This document shows positions 32,660-42,008 of a DNA stretch of 64,000 bases, one piece after another (the first letter of the stretch is position 1; every line of letters starts with the position of its first letter). The position numbers and the translations under genes are program-made. Source of the DNA: Tenebrio molitor (lineage: Eukaryota > Arthropoda > Insecta > Coleoptera > Tenebrionidae); the NCBI RefSeq assembly GCF_963966145.1, contig NC_091046.1, positions 18,042,001 through 18,106,000 of the forward strand. Direction: 5' to 3'. The notes under the pieces are model-generated. The model did no database searches, was not told the origin of the DNA, and was given only the letters and a program-made list of their open reading frames with translations.

Positions 32660-33820
32660 TAAATTAATGTATTAGAAAATGCGCCCAGAGTCCCAGAGAC
32701 CAAGACGCGCCAATGCCCTTAGCAAGCTTCAAGATGGAAATTTAATTACCAATCCAGGTAACAGCTATTAGGTACATTATAATAATTACCCCTGGAAGAT
32801 GGTTGACTGCGATGATAGTGATCATTCTATTAATAGTTATGAAATAGTTAAACCTAGTACGTATGCATTAGATTTGAAAATGTTAATGATAAAGTAGTTT
32901 TATAATTTCCTAAATGGAGTCACAGTGATGTAATAAGCAATCTCTATAAGTCAAATATGTATTTTTTTGACTACTCCACCCAGAATATTTTCGAGGTCAT
33001 GGTTGGTACATACTTAAATAAAATCAGTTTCATCTAAATATTTCGTAGGTACTATTCTAAAAGTAGTGAAAACGAGAATTTTATTTTAATTTTTATCGGT
33101 ATATTTATTTTATTAATTAAAGTCTATTTAAGTTAAATGTATCTACAGATTATGGAAAGGAAATAACATGAGATGTTATTTTTTTTTATTTATAAAAAGA
33201 ATCCAGTTATACATAAATGTGATCAATAACTTCAGGCCTTCAGGTGAGACACCTTAAACGAAATCATTGGTCTGGGTGGAGTCAATCCACAAATTTGGCA
33301 AGGTCAAGAATAGGTTGACATTTAAGTTGCTGTGAACCCGGTAATAAAACAACTGTTTTTCGTTCAACTAATTATTTCACGACATAATTTACGATGTTAA
33401 ACATTATCGTCTTAGAACAACAATAAACAAGTTTTAGTTTTAATTAAAATGCATTTTTACCTGTATACCTACATTTCGTCAGATTAATCGCCAAATAACC
33501 AAAACAGTCGTTAGCACAAAATGATTATTTTGCCGTCAAACTATAAATAACAGATTTATTTTAAAAAATTCACAGAATAAAGTGAATAAATGAAGATATT
33601 TATGAAATTATATTCTTATCAGCCGCAATTGTTTTGATATAAATTAATTCACCATGAATACAATAAACTCGACAGCAAAAAAAGTAGCGTACAAATACGG
33701 CGAAGGTTTCCTGGTGACATTGGTATGGGTGGGTCTTTAAATAACCGGCCCCAGGATTTTAAATGTTGTACTTAATAAACTTTAAGCATGTCTTATCCTT
33801 AAAATTCTAGGGAGGGAGAA
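32660..33820. other. No recognised gene
   Basis: AT-rich sequence between a TIR element and the last cuticle gene; nothing identified. Confidence 0.45.
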
Positions 33821-33822
33821 GA

Positions 33823-33832
33823 TATATAAAAG
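33823..33832 (+). promoter_or_regulatory. TATA box of the intron-containing cuticle gene
   Basis: TATATAAAAG, 77 bp upstream of the ATG at 33900. This gene lacks the ACACAGACCT word of the other four. Confidence 0.7.
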
Positions 33833-33899
33833 CTACGAACTTCCGATTAACGGCGTAGTTGCATATTTTGCCAGACTAAGCACTTAATTTTTATTCACA

Positions 33900-34244
33900 A
33901 TGTTCAAACTGGTAAGTTAAAAATCAATTGGTCTAAAATAACATATGTACATAAAAAGCAACTTCTTTTATGCAACATTACAGATCGTTATTGCTGCCGT
34001 TTTAGCTGTAGCCGCAGCTGAACCCGGTATCATCGCCAGCCATGTAGCCTACTCAGCTCCTATCATTTCTCACAACGTAGCCGTTGCCGCTCCAGTGGCC
34101 GCCGCCCCACTGGCTGTGGCTGCACCCATTGCCAGATTTGCTGCTCCTCTTGCTATTCCTGCCCCAGTCGCTTACAGTACGGGAGCAGAAATTACAGTAT
34201 CTGCGGAACCGGTCGAACAACACGGATATAAAATCGTCTATTAA
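33900..34244 (+). CDS. Ala-rich cuticular protein, 90 aa, two exons
   Basis: Exon 1 is 33900-33911 and encodes only MFKL. A phase-0 intron (33912-33983, GTAAGT...TTACAG, 72 bp) follows. Exon 2 is 33984-34244. The product begins MFKLIVIAAVLAVAAAEPGI with a signal peptide ending about residue 16, then an Ala/Pro/Val-rich body (APVAAAPLAVAAPIARFAAP). The C-terminus, ITVSAEPVEQHGYKIVY, is unlike the Trp-ending paralogues. A frame from 33945 is open through the intron but starts inside it and is not real. A short first exon holding four codons is typical of insect cuticle genes, which supports the model. Confidence 0.88.
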
Positions 34245-34510
34245 TTTAATTATAACAACTATCTTGGGGTAGATTTAAATTAATTTGCTGTAAATATACA
34301 CTATTTAGCGTAAAAGTCTTATTAATTAAAAACAATTTTATTTTTATGTTCATTACCATTTTCGTAATTGTGTGTACCTACACACTGAGAGAATTGAACT
34401 TTTGAATTAGATCATATCCCGGTTAAAAATTAGGTAGTTACCAAGTAAACGAAGATACACACACTTCGTAATTCAATTCGACGATATAGTATAGGTCTGG
34501 CAATCGCACA

Positions 34511-35440
34511 TACACATATAATCTATTCATTTTGATTGTGACCACTCCGTAGTAACTTTTCAGTTGCTAGGTTATTGATAGGGAATTTTAGATAACACTA
34601 AATCCAGGCGCAGTTGGCAACTCTCGGAGGTGCCATTTTGACAGAAACGTCACGCTCACAGAAAACAGAACGGAGAACGATTTGCGCAAACGTTTTTCAA
34701 CGTACACTGTGCGCATATCTATAAAATTGAGTTTTGGAAAAAAAATTTACAATTCAAAAAGAAAATGCCACGTCGTCTTCTTAAAGTTGGGACCAAACGG
34801 TTAATATTGACTTGTTTCGAGACGTTTATTGAAGCCAACGGGAAAACAACTCACAAAAATGAACATCACCAATAAAGTTAACTCTATTTGTGCTTTTTTG
34901 TTGTACATTTTGGCTAGTAAGTGTTGTAGTTTGATATCTTCTGCCTTTTCATTCCCTGTAAATCATTTTTTTGAACTTTCTGTCTGATTAATTTTTATCT
35001 GAAAATATTTGTATTAATCAATGCTAATTGAAAGTTCTGATTACCTTTATACCAGGCATTTCTCGCGTTTGTCTTACTGTCAAATTACCATTTCCTTCGT
35101 TCTTCATTAATATCGAGAATTGCATGAGGTGATTTCGAAGTTTTTACGTTAAATAATCTGTACCTGGATATAACTCCACTTTTCAACAGACGTGATCACA
35201 GAATCAGACAGACGTTTTTAGTTTCTCCTACTTCAAATATTGATTTCCGTTATTAATATTGATAAATACATAAAAATCATTGCTTTAGTACCATGGTCAA
35301 GTTTTGACAATTCTGACATTTTCCATCATGTTCACACCACACAAACATTTAGTGTAAAACGTATGCAGCACACAGCTAAACAGCGCCTACTATGTTTTTC
35401 GTTGTGGTCACAATCAAAGTGAATAGATAATACATATGTA
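34511..35440. mobile_element. 930-bp TIR element
   Basis: About 35-bp inverted ends: ATTCATTTTGATTGTGACCA at the left and TGGTCACAATCAAAGTGAAT at the right, with ACATATAATCT/AGATAATACATATGT outside. The interior is unusually GC-rich near 34610-34700 and contains a 36-codon frame, MPRRLLKVGTKRLILTCFET..., at 34765-34875. I cannot tell if that is a relic of an element protein. Confidence 0.65.
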
Positions 35441-35654
35441 ATACATACAATAAAATTCTCTTCTCATAATACCAATAACATCGATACCCTCAAAAAGTTA
35501 TATCATTAGAGGATAATAGGATTGATTTTAATTTACTTAACGAACAATAATTAAAAATACCACAATCATTAAGTCACAATATGATCAACAAAAAAAAAAA
35601 AAGAGACAAGGGGCCGCTATGGAAAACAAAACCTCTCAAAACGTGCGGTGTAGC

Positions 35655-35965
35655 CTAAAGGCCCATACACAATGGCGTTAACGTTACGTCGATGTTAAAA
35701 CGTTAATGTTAACGTTAAATCTAGAAATTCAAAATTACATGTATTTCATTGTGGACGGTTCACAATGACGTTATGATGAAAATTAATGTTCCATGATATT
35801 GTTAGCGTTAACGTTAGTTCTAGAAATGTTCTGGATTCTTAACGTTACATTCTAACATTAGCCAACGGAAATAATTTATAAAAAGTACTGAAATACATGT
35901 AATTTGATCTAACGTTAACATTAACGTTTTAACATCGACGTAACGTTAACGCCATTGTGAAAGGG
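35655..35965. mobile_element. MITE rich in GTTAACGTTA
   Basis: Arms of about 80 bp: AATGGCGTTAACGTTACGTC and its complement GACGTAACGTTAACGCCATT, then TTAAAACGTTAATGTTAACG on both sides and TACATGTATTTCA/TGAAATACATGTA. The palindromic word GTTAACGTTA or close variants recur many times through the element. Confidence 0.8.
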
Positions 35966-36292
35966 CTGTCAGTCATACTGACGTAGACGATGAAGAGAGG
36001 TTTTACCAAAACTCCTACAAACAAGCTAACTAATAATAATAAAATAAGCTACCTAATAACAAAAGAAAAAACATTTATATTATATCGGGTGTGTTGACAC
36101 ATTTATAGTATTATTAATAATTATACAGGGTGATTCACGAGGAATAATGAGTCTGACCAAATTTTCGATGCAACCGACATTACATTTTAACAACTTTGCG
36201 AGACTTTTTTAAAAAATTACAATTTGGATCCACGATGCCTATCAATCATTATCAGTGTTATTTTTTGACATGAGAGAAGTAACTGAAATATA

Positions 36293-37022
36293 CAGACTGA
36301 TTCACTTAACTTTCCGACCCTAACGAATTTTAAATGCAGCCAGTAATACGTTATTCAATTACTTGATACCTTTATTTACTATGAAATCTGGACACTCCTG
36401 GCGTTATTGACAATCACTTGACAAATCATTTTTGTATAATTCTGAAATATTTTTTATTAATTAAAATGTGCTCCAATGACGAAAGAGTCGATATTGAGAT
36501 TGAATTTGTTAGGTTATCTGTCAATTTCCGTTATTACAACTCAAAATTTTAGAATAACGGAAAAGAACGAAGACCTTTTTTAAAATGCAGCAAGTGAGTA
36601 GGTAGAAAATCAATTTCTAAAAGCAAAATAAAATTATGAACTAATTTTAATGTTTTCAAATCATGTTTATAAAATAATTATATTGCCAACTTTGGTTATA
36701 AGAATCCCTAATTTAGAAATATATATTTTTATTTTGCCAACATAATTCAACAGGTGGTGGAAATTTAGAATTGAGGCAAACTATAGGTATTGATATATGA
36801 TTTAATAAAAATTTAAAAAAAATTGTCGATATTAATATTAATTAATAAATTATAAATATTAATAACTACCACTATAAAATTTTTATAATTCAGACTTTTG
36901 TGAGAGATGTTTAAAAAAAAGTTTAAAATTATTCATGCTTTTGGATTAAGTTATGAATGAAAAACGTATTACTTTCTGCATTAAAATTTCGTCAGGGTCG
37001 GAAAGTTATGTGAATCGGTCTC
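36293..37022. mobile_element. TIR element with MITE-1 nested inside
   Basis: CAGACTGATTCACTTAACTT / AAGTTATGTGAATCGGTC and AACTTTCCGACCCTAACG / GTCAGGGTCGGAAAGTT are inverted. TA on both sides. A MITE-1 copy fills 36500-36781. On each side of it, direct copies of CAGGGTGATTCACGAGG (36126) and CAGGATTATTCACGAG (37025) suggest further layering. Confidence 0.7.
36500..36781. mobile_element. MITE-1, left end missing
   Basis: Homology to 7878-8289 starts inside the element at AATTTGTTAGGTTATCTGTC and runs to the right terminus AATTTAGAATTGAGGCAAAC. The first roughly 100 bp, including the left end, are absent. Confidence 0.75.
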
Positions 37023-37327
37023 TACAGGATTATTCACGAGATATTTCCAATGAAAATTTCGATATATGCAACCCAAAATACAAGAAACCCCTAGAACTTG
37101 ATTTTTGTTTAATTCGAAATAAGTTAGCAATCCAAGTAGGTTGGCGAATAAGATTAATCATGACACTTTCTCTTTATTGAAGTTATGAGCAAAAGTTTTT
37201 GCAACAAACATGGATGTTGCCTATTTGGAAATCGTCGTCTGTAAATAAATGCAGCTCGCGCACCTTTTTTTTTACATTCTCCATATATGAGAATCATATC
37301 AGTCTTTTCATCTTTTGTGTAAGTACA

Positions 37328-37680
37328 TACACTTCTGTTCACGGAAAAGCAGGGTCTTGGGAGAGATTTTTGCAACTTTTTGGCTGTGTAAATTTACTTG
37401 ATATTTATTTCCATGTTTTCCATGTTTACCCATATTAACTTATCAGGTAAGAATTTGCAAACGAATATTATTATACCAGACTTAAAGAACCCACAATAAA
37501 CCTTGAAAATAAAGAATCATTCTTCATTGAGGGGGCCTTAAGTACACTTTTAATTCGACTGAAATTGAATGATTTCAATTATCTGCCAGTGACAATGACA
37601 GTGACATCAGGTACTCGTAAATCTGATTTACACAAGCAAAATGTAAGTGTACCTATGCTTTTTCAATGAACAGAAGTGTA
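37328..37680. mobile_element. MITE, TACACTTCTGTTCA ends
   Basis: TACACTTCTGTTCACGGAAA at the left and TTTTTCAATGAACAGAAGTG at the right are inverted. Its right border is the left border of the next MITE (37681). ORFs crossing the left end on both strands are not supported. Confidence 0.6.
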
Positions 37681-37907
37681 CAGTTGGTTGCAAAAAAACG
37701 AGAACTGTCAGAATAAAATTAACACATTTTTACAATTTTTTCATAGAGTGAAACCTTACGAGAAATAGATTATTTATGGTCAAAATTAAATGACATTTTT
37801 AAAAATTATTTTATCGGTATTGTCAAGTAGACATTTAATTGTCAAATGGACAAAATCAAATTCACATTAGGAAAGTTCTCTTTTCCCGTTTTTTTTGCCA
37901 TCAACTG
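37681..37907. mobile_element. MITE, CAGTTGGCTTCAAAAAA family, copy 2
   Basis: CAGTTGGTTGCAAAAAAACG at the left and CGTTTTTTTTGCCATCAACTG at the right, TA-flanked. Related to 28159-28391. Confidence 0.7.
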
Positions 37908-37913
37908 TACATA

Positions 37914-38112
37914 CTATTCCGGACACGGAATCTTGGCCACAAATGACATTTAACTGACAAATATGTGTGAACTGGCCTTTATTGAATATAACCCAACTGT
38001 TGACTCGATAATGCCATTTCCCTACTTTTTTTGATCTCACAAGAAAAACTTCAAAGTGATTTTTTTAATAAATGTCTAAAAAATGTTGGCCAAGATTCCG
38101 TGTCCGGAATAG
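37914..38112. mobile_element. MITE, CCGGACACGG family, copy 2
   Basis: CTATTCCGGACACGGAATCT / AGATTCCGTGTCCGGAATAG perfectly inverted, TA-flanked. The interior is the inverse of 2993-3238 with about 47 bp removed. Confidence 0.85.
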
Positions 38113-38119
38113 TAGGTAC

Positions 38120-38360
38120 AGTTCGAAACACGGAATTTCGGGCAACACACTGTCAATGTACTGTCAAAAAATGTAAAATAGGCTTTACATTATTAACCTC
38201 AATTTTACCGTTTGCGACGATTTTGACTGACATGCGATTGACGTGAATAGAAAATAAATTTCAAAATTTGACTTCTGAATGTCACATTGACAATAAAGAG
38301 TGATTTACATCGCAATTTTTTGAAGTGACAGAAAACTGATGCCCGAAATTCCGTGACATT
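38120..38360. mobile_element. Probable MITE, CACGGAATTTCGGGCA ends
   Basis: CACGGAATTTCGGGCA near 38129 is inverted as TGCCCGAAATTCCGTG near 38340. It follows directly on the previous MITE. Confidence 0.55.
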
Positions 38361-38784
38361 ACGAAATAAGGCTTGAAAAATAATAAAATAATAAAAATAA
38401 GTCAATACAGACACAAAAATGGGTACGACCTTGCAAAAGGTCATGTAGTTCTGATTTTTTATTATGTTGTTTGGACCTCAGCAAAGAGTAAAAAACCAAA
38501 TTTGCAACTTCGAAACACTTGTGCGCGCTGAGTGGTAGCCAAAATCTCCTAAGGTATGAGTCTCATAGAAAAAAATTGAACCACCTTTTTTAAATAGATT
38601 AAATTCACTACAATTTGAGACCTAAGTGAACTTTGTGTGTCCAGCAGTTTTCGAGATACAGACCTTCAGAAATTGGGTATTTTTTCCAAGAAGTGAAAAA
38701 GTTTTGTTTGCGTCACTTAATTTATTAAATATCGTCAAAAATACTACTCCCATCAGAAATGTCATAGGTAATGAACTTGAAGTA

Positions 38785-39111
38785 CAGGGTTATTCTAAAT
38801 TATTGTAATCGAAGTAGGCCATGCCCATGTTATTACGTTTTTGCCGCTTTCATGTGAACTGTCAGTTGTGTCGCTGTCACTGTCATTTTTTAGGTGAAAA
38901 GTGGGGTGATGAGGATTTAATTTATTTTTGTTAAATTAACGATTGAATCCAGAAATATTCAGTTGTTCTACAATCAATTTTAAAAATATTGAGTTGTTTT
39001 GCACCCAATTTAACACATCATTTTGATGATTTTTTTATGTGGAGCGGCAACCATAAATTTTACATTCAGTTTTCACGCCTACTTCGACTGCAATCATTTA
39101 GAATAACCCTG
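38785..39111. mobile_element. MITE, CAGGGTTATTCTAAAT ends
   Basis: CAGGGTTATTCTAAATTATT and AATCATTTAGAATAACCCTG, with CGAAGTAGGC/GCCTACTTCG, are inverted; TA both sides; 327 bp. A fragment of the same family (TTATTCTAAATGATTGTAGT) lies at about 40609-40640 inside the 3.76-kb element. Confidence 0.85.
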
Positions 39112-39318
39112 TATACTTATTTAGCTTTAAATTATGCTCTGACGCTCACCTACAGGTTCAATGGCAATGTCAATGCTTCTCCCAAAAATGGCATATAACC
39201 GAGAACGTTGAAAAGTGGAATTTTTGAAAAATCAATGAAAACAAGTTTTGAGCGCATCAAACATCACGTATAGAGGCTTATACCGACCAAATAAGTTATC
39301 TTAACTTAATTTAGTATT

Positions 39319-39880
39319 TGTGGTTAACAACTTAAAGGGGGTCTTTGAAGTTGGTGGTGAAATACTACCCTCAGCGCCAGACTTGTTCTGGTTGTATGGA
39401 AAATCGTCGAACACTCCAAGTATGCCCGTTTGGAACGGGTTCGTGGAGCAGGTCACAAGTGGTCTTGATTTTGATCGCTCAAGAATTAGTTTCCTCTCAT
39501 TCATCCGTGCTCCACCTACTGATTACGATACAGTGTTCACGTCACTTTTTGAAGCCATCTGCCATCCAGGCAGAGCGTGCGGGTGATTGGACCCTTCACC
39601 TGCATACTATCCATACAATGATACTTTTCATTCAGCTAGTCACTATTTCTACGCAAAGAGTGCCCACTTATATCTGCAAAATATGATGGCTCTAGAATTG
39701 CGGATGGATCCAACTGAGTTTAAGATGCTAACAGAAGGAGATTTTACAATCCGCCGATCCGATAAGTTTTGGTCCGGCCTGTGGTCAGACTTGAAGCAGA
39801 AAGCTGATGCGGTGGAATCTTCAGCAATGTGCTAGCACGGTGGACCGTAGGAATGGTGTTCATGGTATACATAGGTATGC
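39319..39880 (+). pseudogene. Decayed fragment of a multicopy invertebrate protein family
   Basis: Pieces in two frames read LKGVFEVGGEILPSAPDLFW, CPFGTG/PVWNGFVEQ, SLFEAI, HSASHYFYAKSAHLYLQNMM, FTIRRSDKFWSGLWSDL and then VLARWTVGM. The order (a YxKSAxLYLQ helix, then FTIRRSDKFWSGLWSD) matches, from memory, the tail of large uncharacterised proteins repeated in many invertebrate genomes and probably spread by mobile elements. Stops and frameshifts near 39585 and 39830 break it. Function unknown. The separate ORFs here are parts of this one relic. Confidence 0.5.
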
Positions 39881-40239
39881 GGGGACAGGTGCCCGTTGGA
39901 GTTCAAATTAAACCTAAACAAATATACTTCAAGTTTGTAATATACTTCTTTCCGCCAAATATTCGAACCTGCGCAAAACTGATACAAGTGTGGTGGTGAT
40001 CGTCATCGAAACGGAGGGCCCTACGTTGTGTTTTTATTTTGGCGGAAAAGTTCGGAATGCAAACGATGAGGGTTCCAGTTGGAAGAGTACCGCAAAATAA
40101 AACACATGAGTGAGGGACGCAAAATACCTTTTATTGAAAAATGCCTGTAATAACTTTGACTTCCGATACAATTGGACAGATTTGAACATGTAATCAAAAA
40201 TGCTGATGAACTATTGGAAGTTATAAACATGAAAAAATA

Positions 40240-40504
40240 ATCAAAGAAATTTGACACTATTCTAGCTGACAGTTTAAACATTTATTTTATACTCGTATTT
40301 TCCTTTTCCAAGTACGTTCTTCTTTTGATAAAGGTAAATTGTGATTGGGACTTTGCATTAAATAAATATTTACTACGTTCTTACTTACACTCATTCCCTA
40401 CAACCTACAGTACTTAATGACTTAATGACAACGTCAATCAATTCAAAGTAGGGTTAAAAGTCAAGACAGTGACATTGATGTCCCACTTTTTTTGCTCCCA
40501 ATAG
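40240..40504. mobile_element. MITE, CTATTGCGGGCAAAAAA family, truncated
   Basis: Matches 45430-45720 from GAAATTTGACACTATT to the right terminus GATGTCCCACTTTTTTTGCT...ATAG with TA after it. The left end is missing. It sits inside the 3.76-kb element. Confidence 0.75.
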
Positions 40505-41977
40505 TACACCATCGGGGGCTTAGAAGCTGGTGGTAACAAACTCTCGGTCACGAGGGGACTCAGAAGAATAATCTGAATCGTCTGAAATCAAGCAACGGTT
40601 GTATAGGCTTATTCTAAATGATTGTAGTCGAAGCAGGTCTAGCAACGCTGCGGGGCTTCACGTCAACATCCCAGAGCCGCATCAAGCAATGCCTTGTGAT
40701 GAACCAAGTGGGTAATTCAAATTTCCCACCAAGCGTCCATCTCATTTTTTTTTCTACCAACATACGCAATGAAAATAACACCCGCGAAATTCAAAAATGG
40801 CCAAGAGCGCGTGATCGTACTTAGTTAATTTCCCTACGTTCTGTTTTTTTTTAAATACAAATTAAACATTACCAGATTCGTTCCAACAGGGTTTGTGAAC
40901 CACACAGAAGAGTGCAAATAAAACAACACAATAATTAAAACCAGCTATTTATTCAAAGTTATCATTTTCGTTAACGCCGGGATTCATGAATAATAAAACG
41001 TCTCGGGAGAGGGCACCCAAGTCTCCTCAAATGTGAGAAGACTACTCATTTAGAACTCTAGGAAAATGGTGAGCTCTGGCCATTCTCCCAGACCCCCGAA
41101 TGAGGCTCCGCTAAAAACCTCTCCTAAAAATACGAACAAGTCCGAAGTGACAACGTAGACGGGACAGTTAGTGAAAATTGAGCAAAACTGATTTCATAAA
41201 CAACACAATTCAAATTCAAAAGAAAACAGGAGGGTCATGTACATTACAAACAAACAGTTACTTCGGACCGTTCGAGCGGGAGCGAGCACTAGACGAGAAC
41301 CTTAGCATGTTTTCTCCTTTTCAAGTTAATTTACAATGTGCGGCAGATACGCTATAGAAGGAGCGAGTGGCCTTGGGTGGTCCGGTGGGTTGTGGCACCT
41401 ATCCTTACGACTTTAACATTTCCCGCGTACCCGTGATTTAGTGCTAAGGGAAAGGTCCTACCTGCTTTACGTAAGTCAACAAATTGAGGTACTCTAAGTT
41501 CATCGGTTGAAGTGAACATTACTTTTCCACAGCAAAAGAAAACACAGCGCGCTTGTCAGGCTACACAGACTCAGGGAAAATAGACCTGATCACATTTCCG
41601 GAAGTGTGCCATGGAGCTCGAGTAAAACCCAGCATTCGACAAGTCCTGCCAAGCGTTAGGTTTTTGGGTCTCCCTTGGGGTGCAAATTTTATGAGGGCCG
41701 CGAGGTCGTGTTCAACGTTGGGAGGTTAGAGGAAAAACAAAACCCCTCAAACAGAGAGAGACCCTCGCGGTAAGGTCTAGAATTTACAGCTACAGCAAAC
41801 TGGAAAAAAAGCAAACAAAAGAAGAAACGCGACAAATATTTGTTGACAGAACTATCTAGAAACACTTTCAATTTGGGATGGAAAGGTGGTAACAACCATT
41901 AACACATACATAACAATAAAACAAAAAACACAGTCCAGTCGACCCTAGCCTATTAGAGCCGGATCATCGACAAGGGG

Positions 41978-42008
41978 GGGGCGCCCTGAATAATATGGAG
42001 GGCGCCCC
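41978..42008. repeat. GC-rich hairpin
   Basis: GGGGCGCCCT, an 11-nt loop, then AGGGCGCCCC: a perfect 10-bp stem inside the 3.76-kb element, right after a run of G. Confidence 0.8.

Noticed and set aside
33945..33983. ORF start MYIKSNFFYATLQ for the last cuticle gene
   Set aside because: It lies inside the intron. GTAAGT at 33912 and TTACAG at 33983 join MFKL to IVIAAVLAV cleanly.
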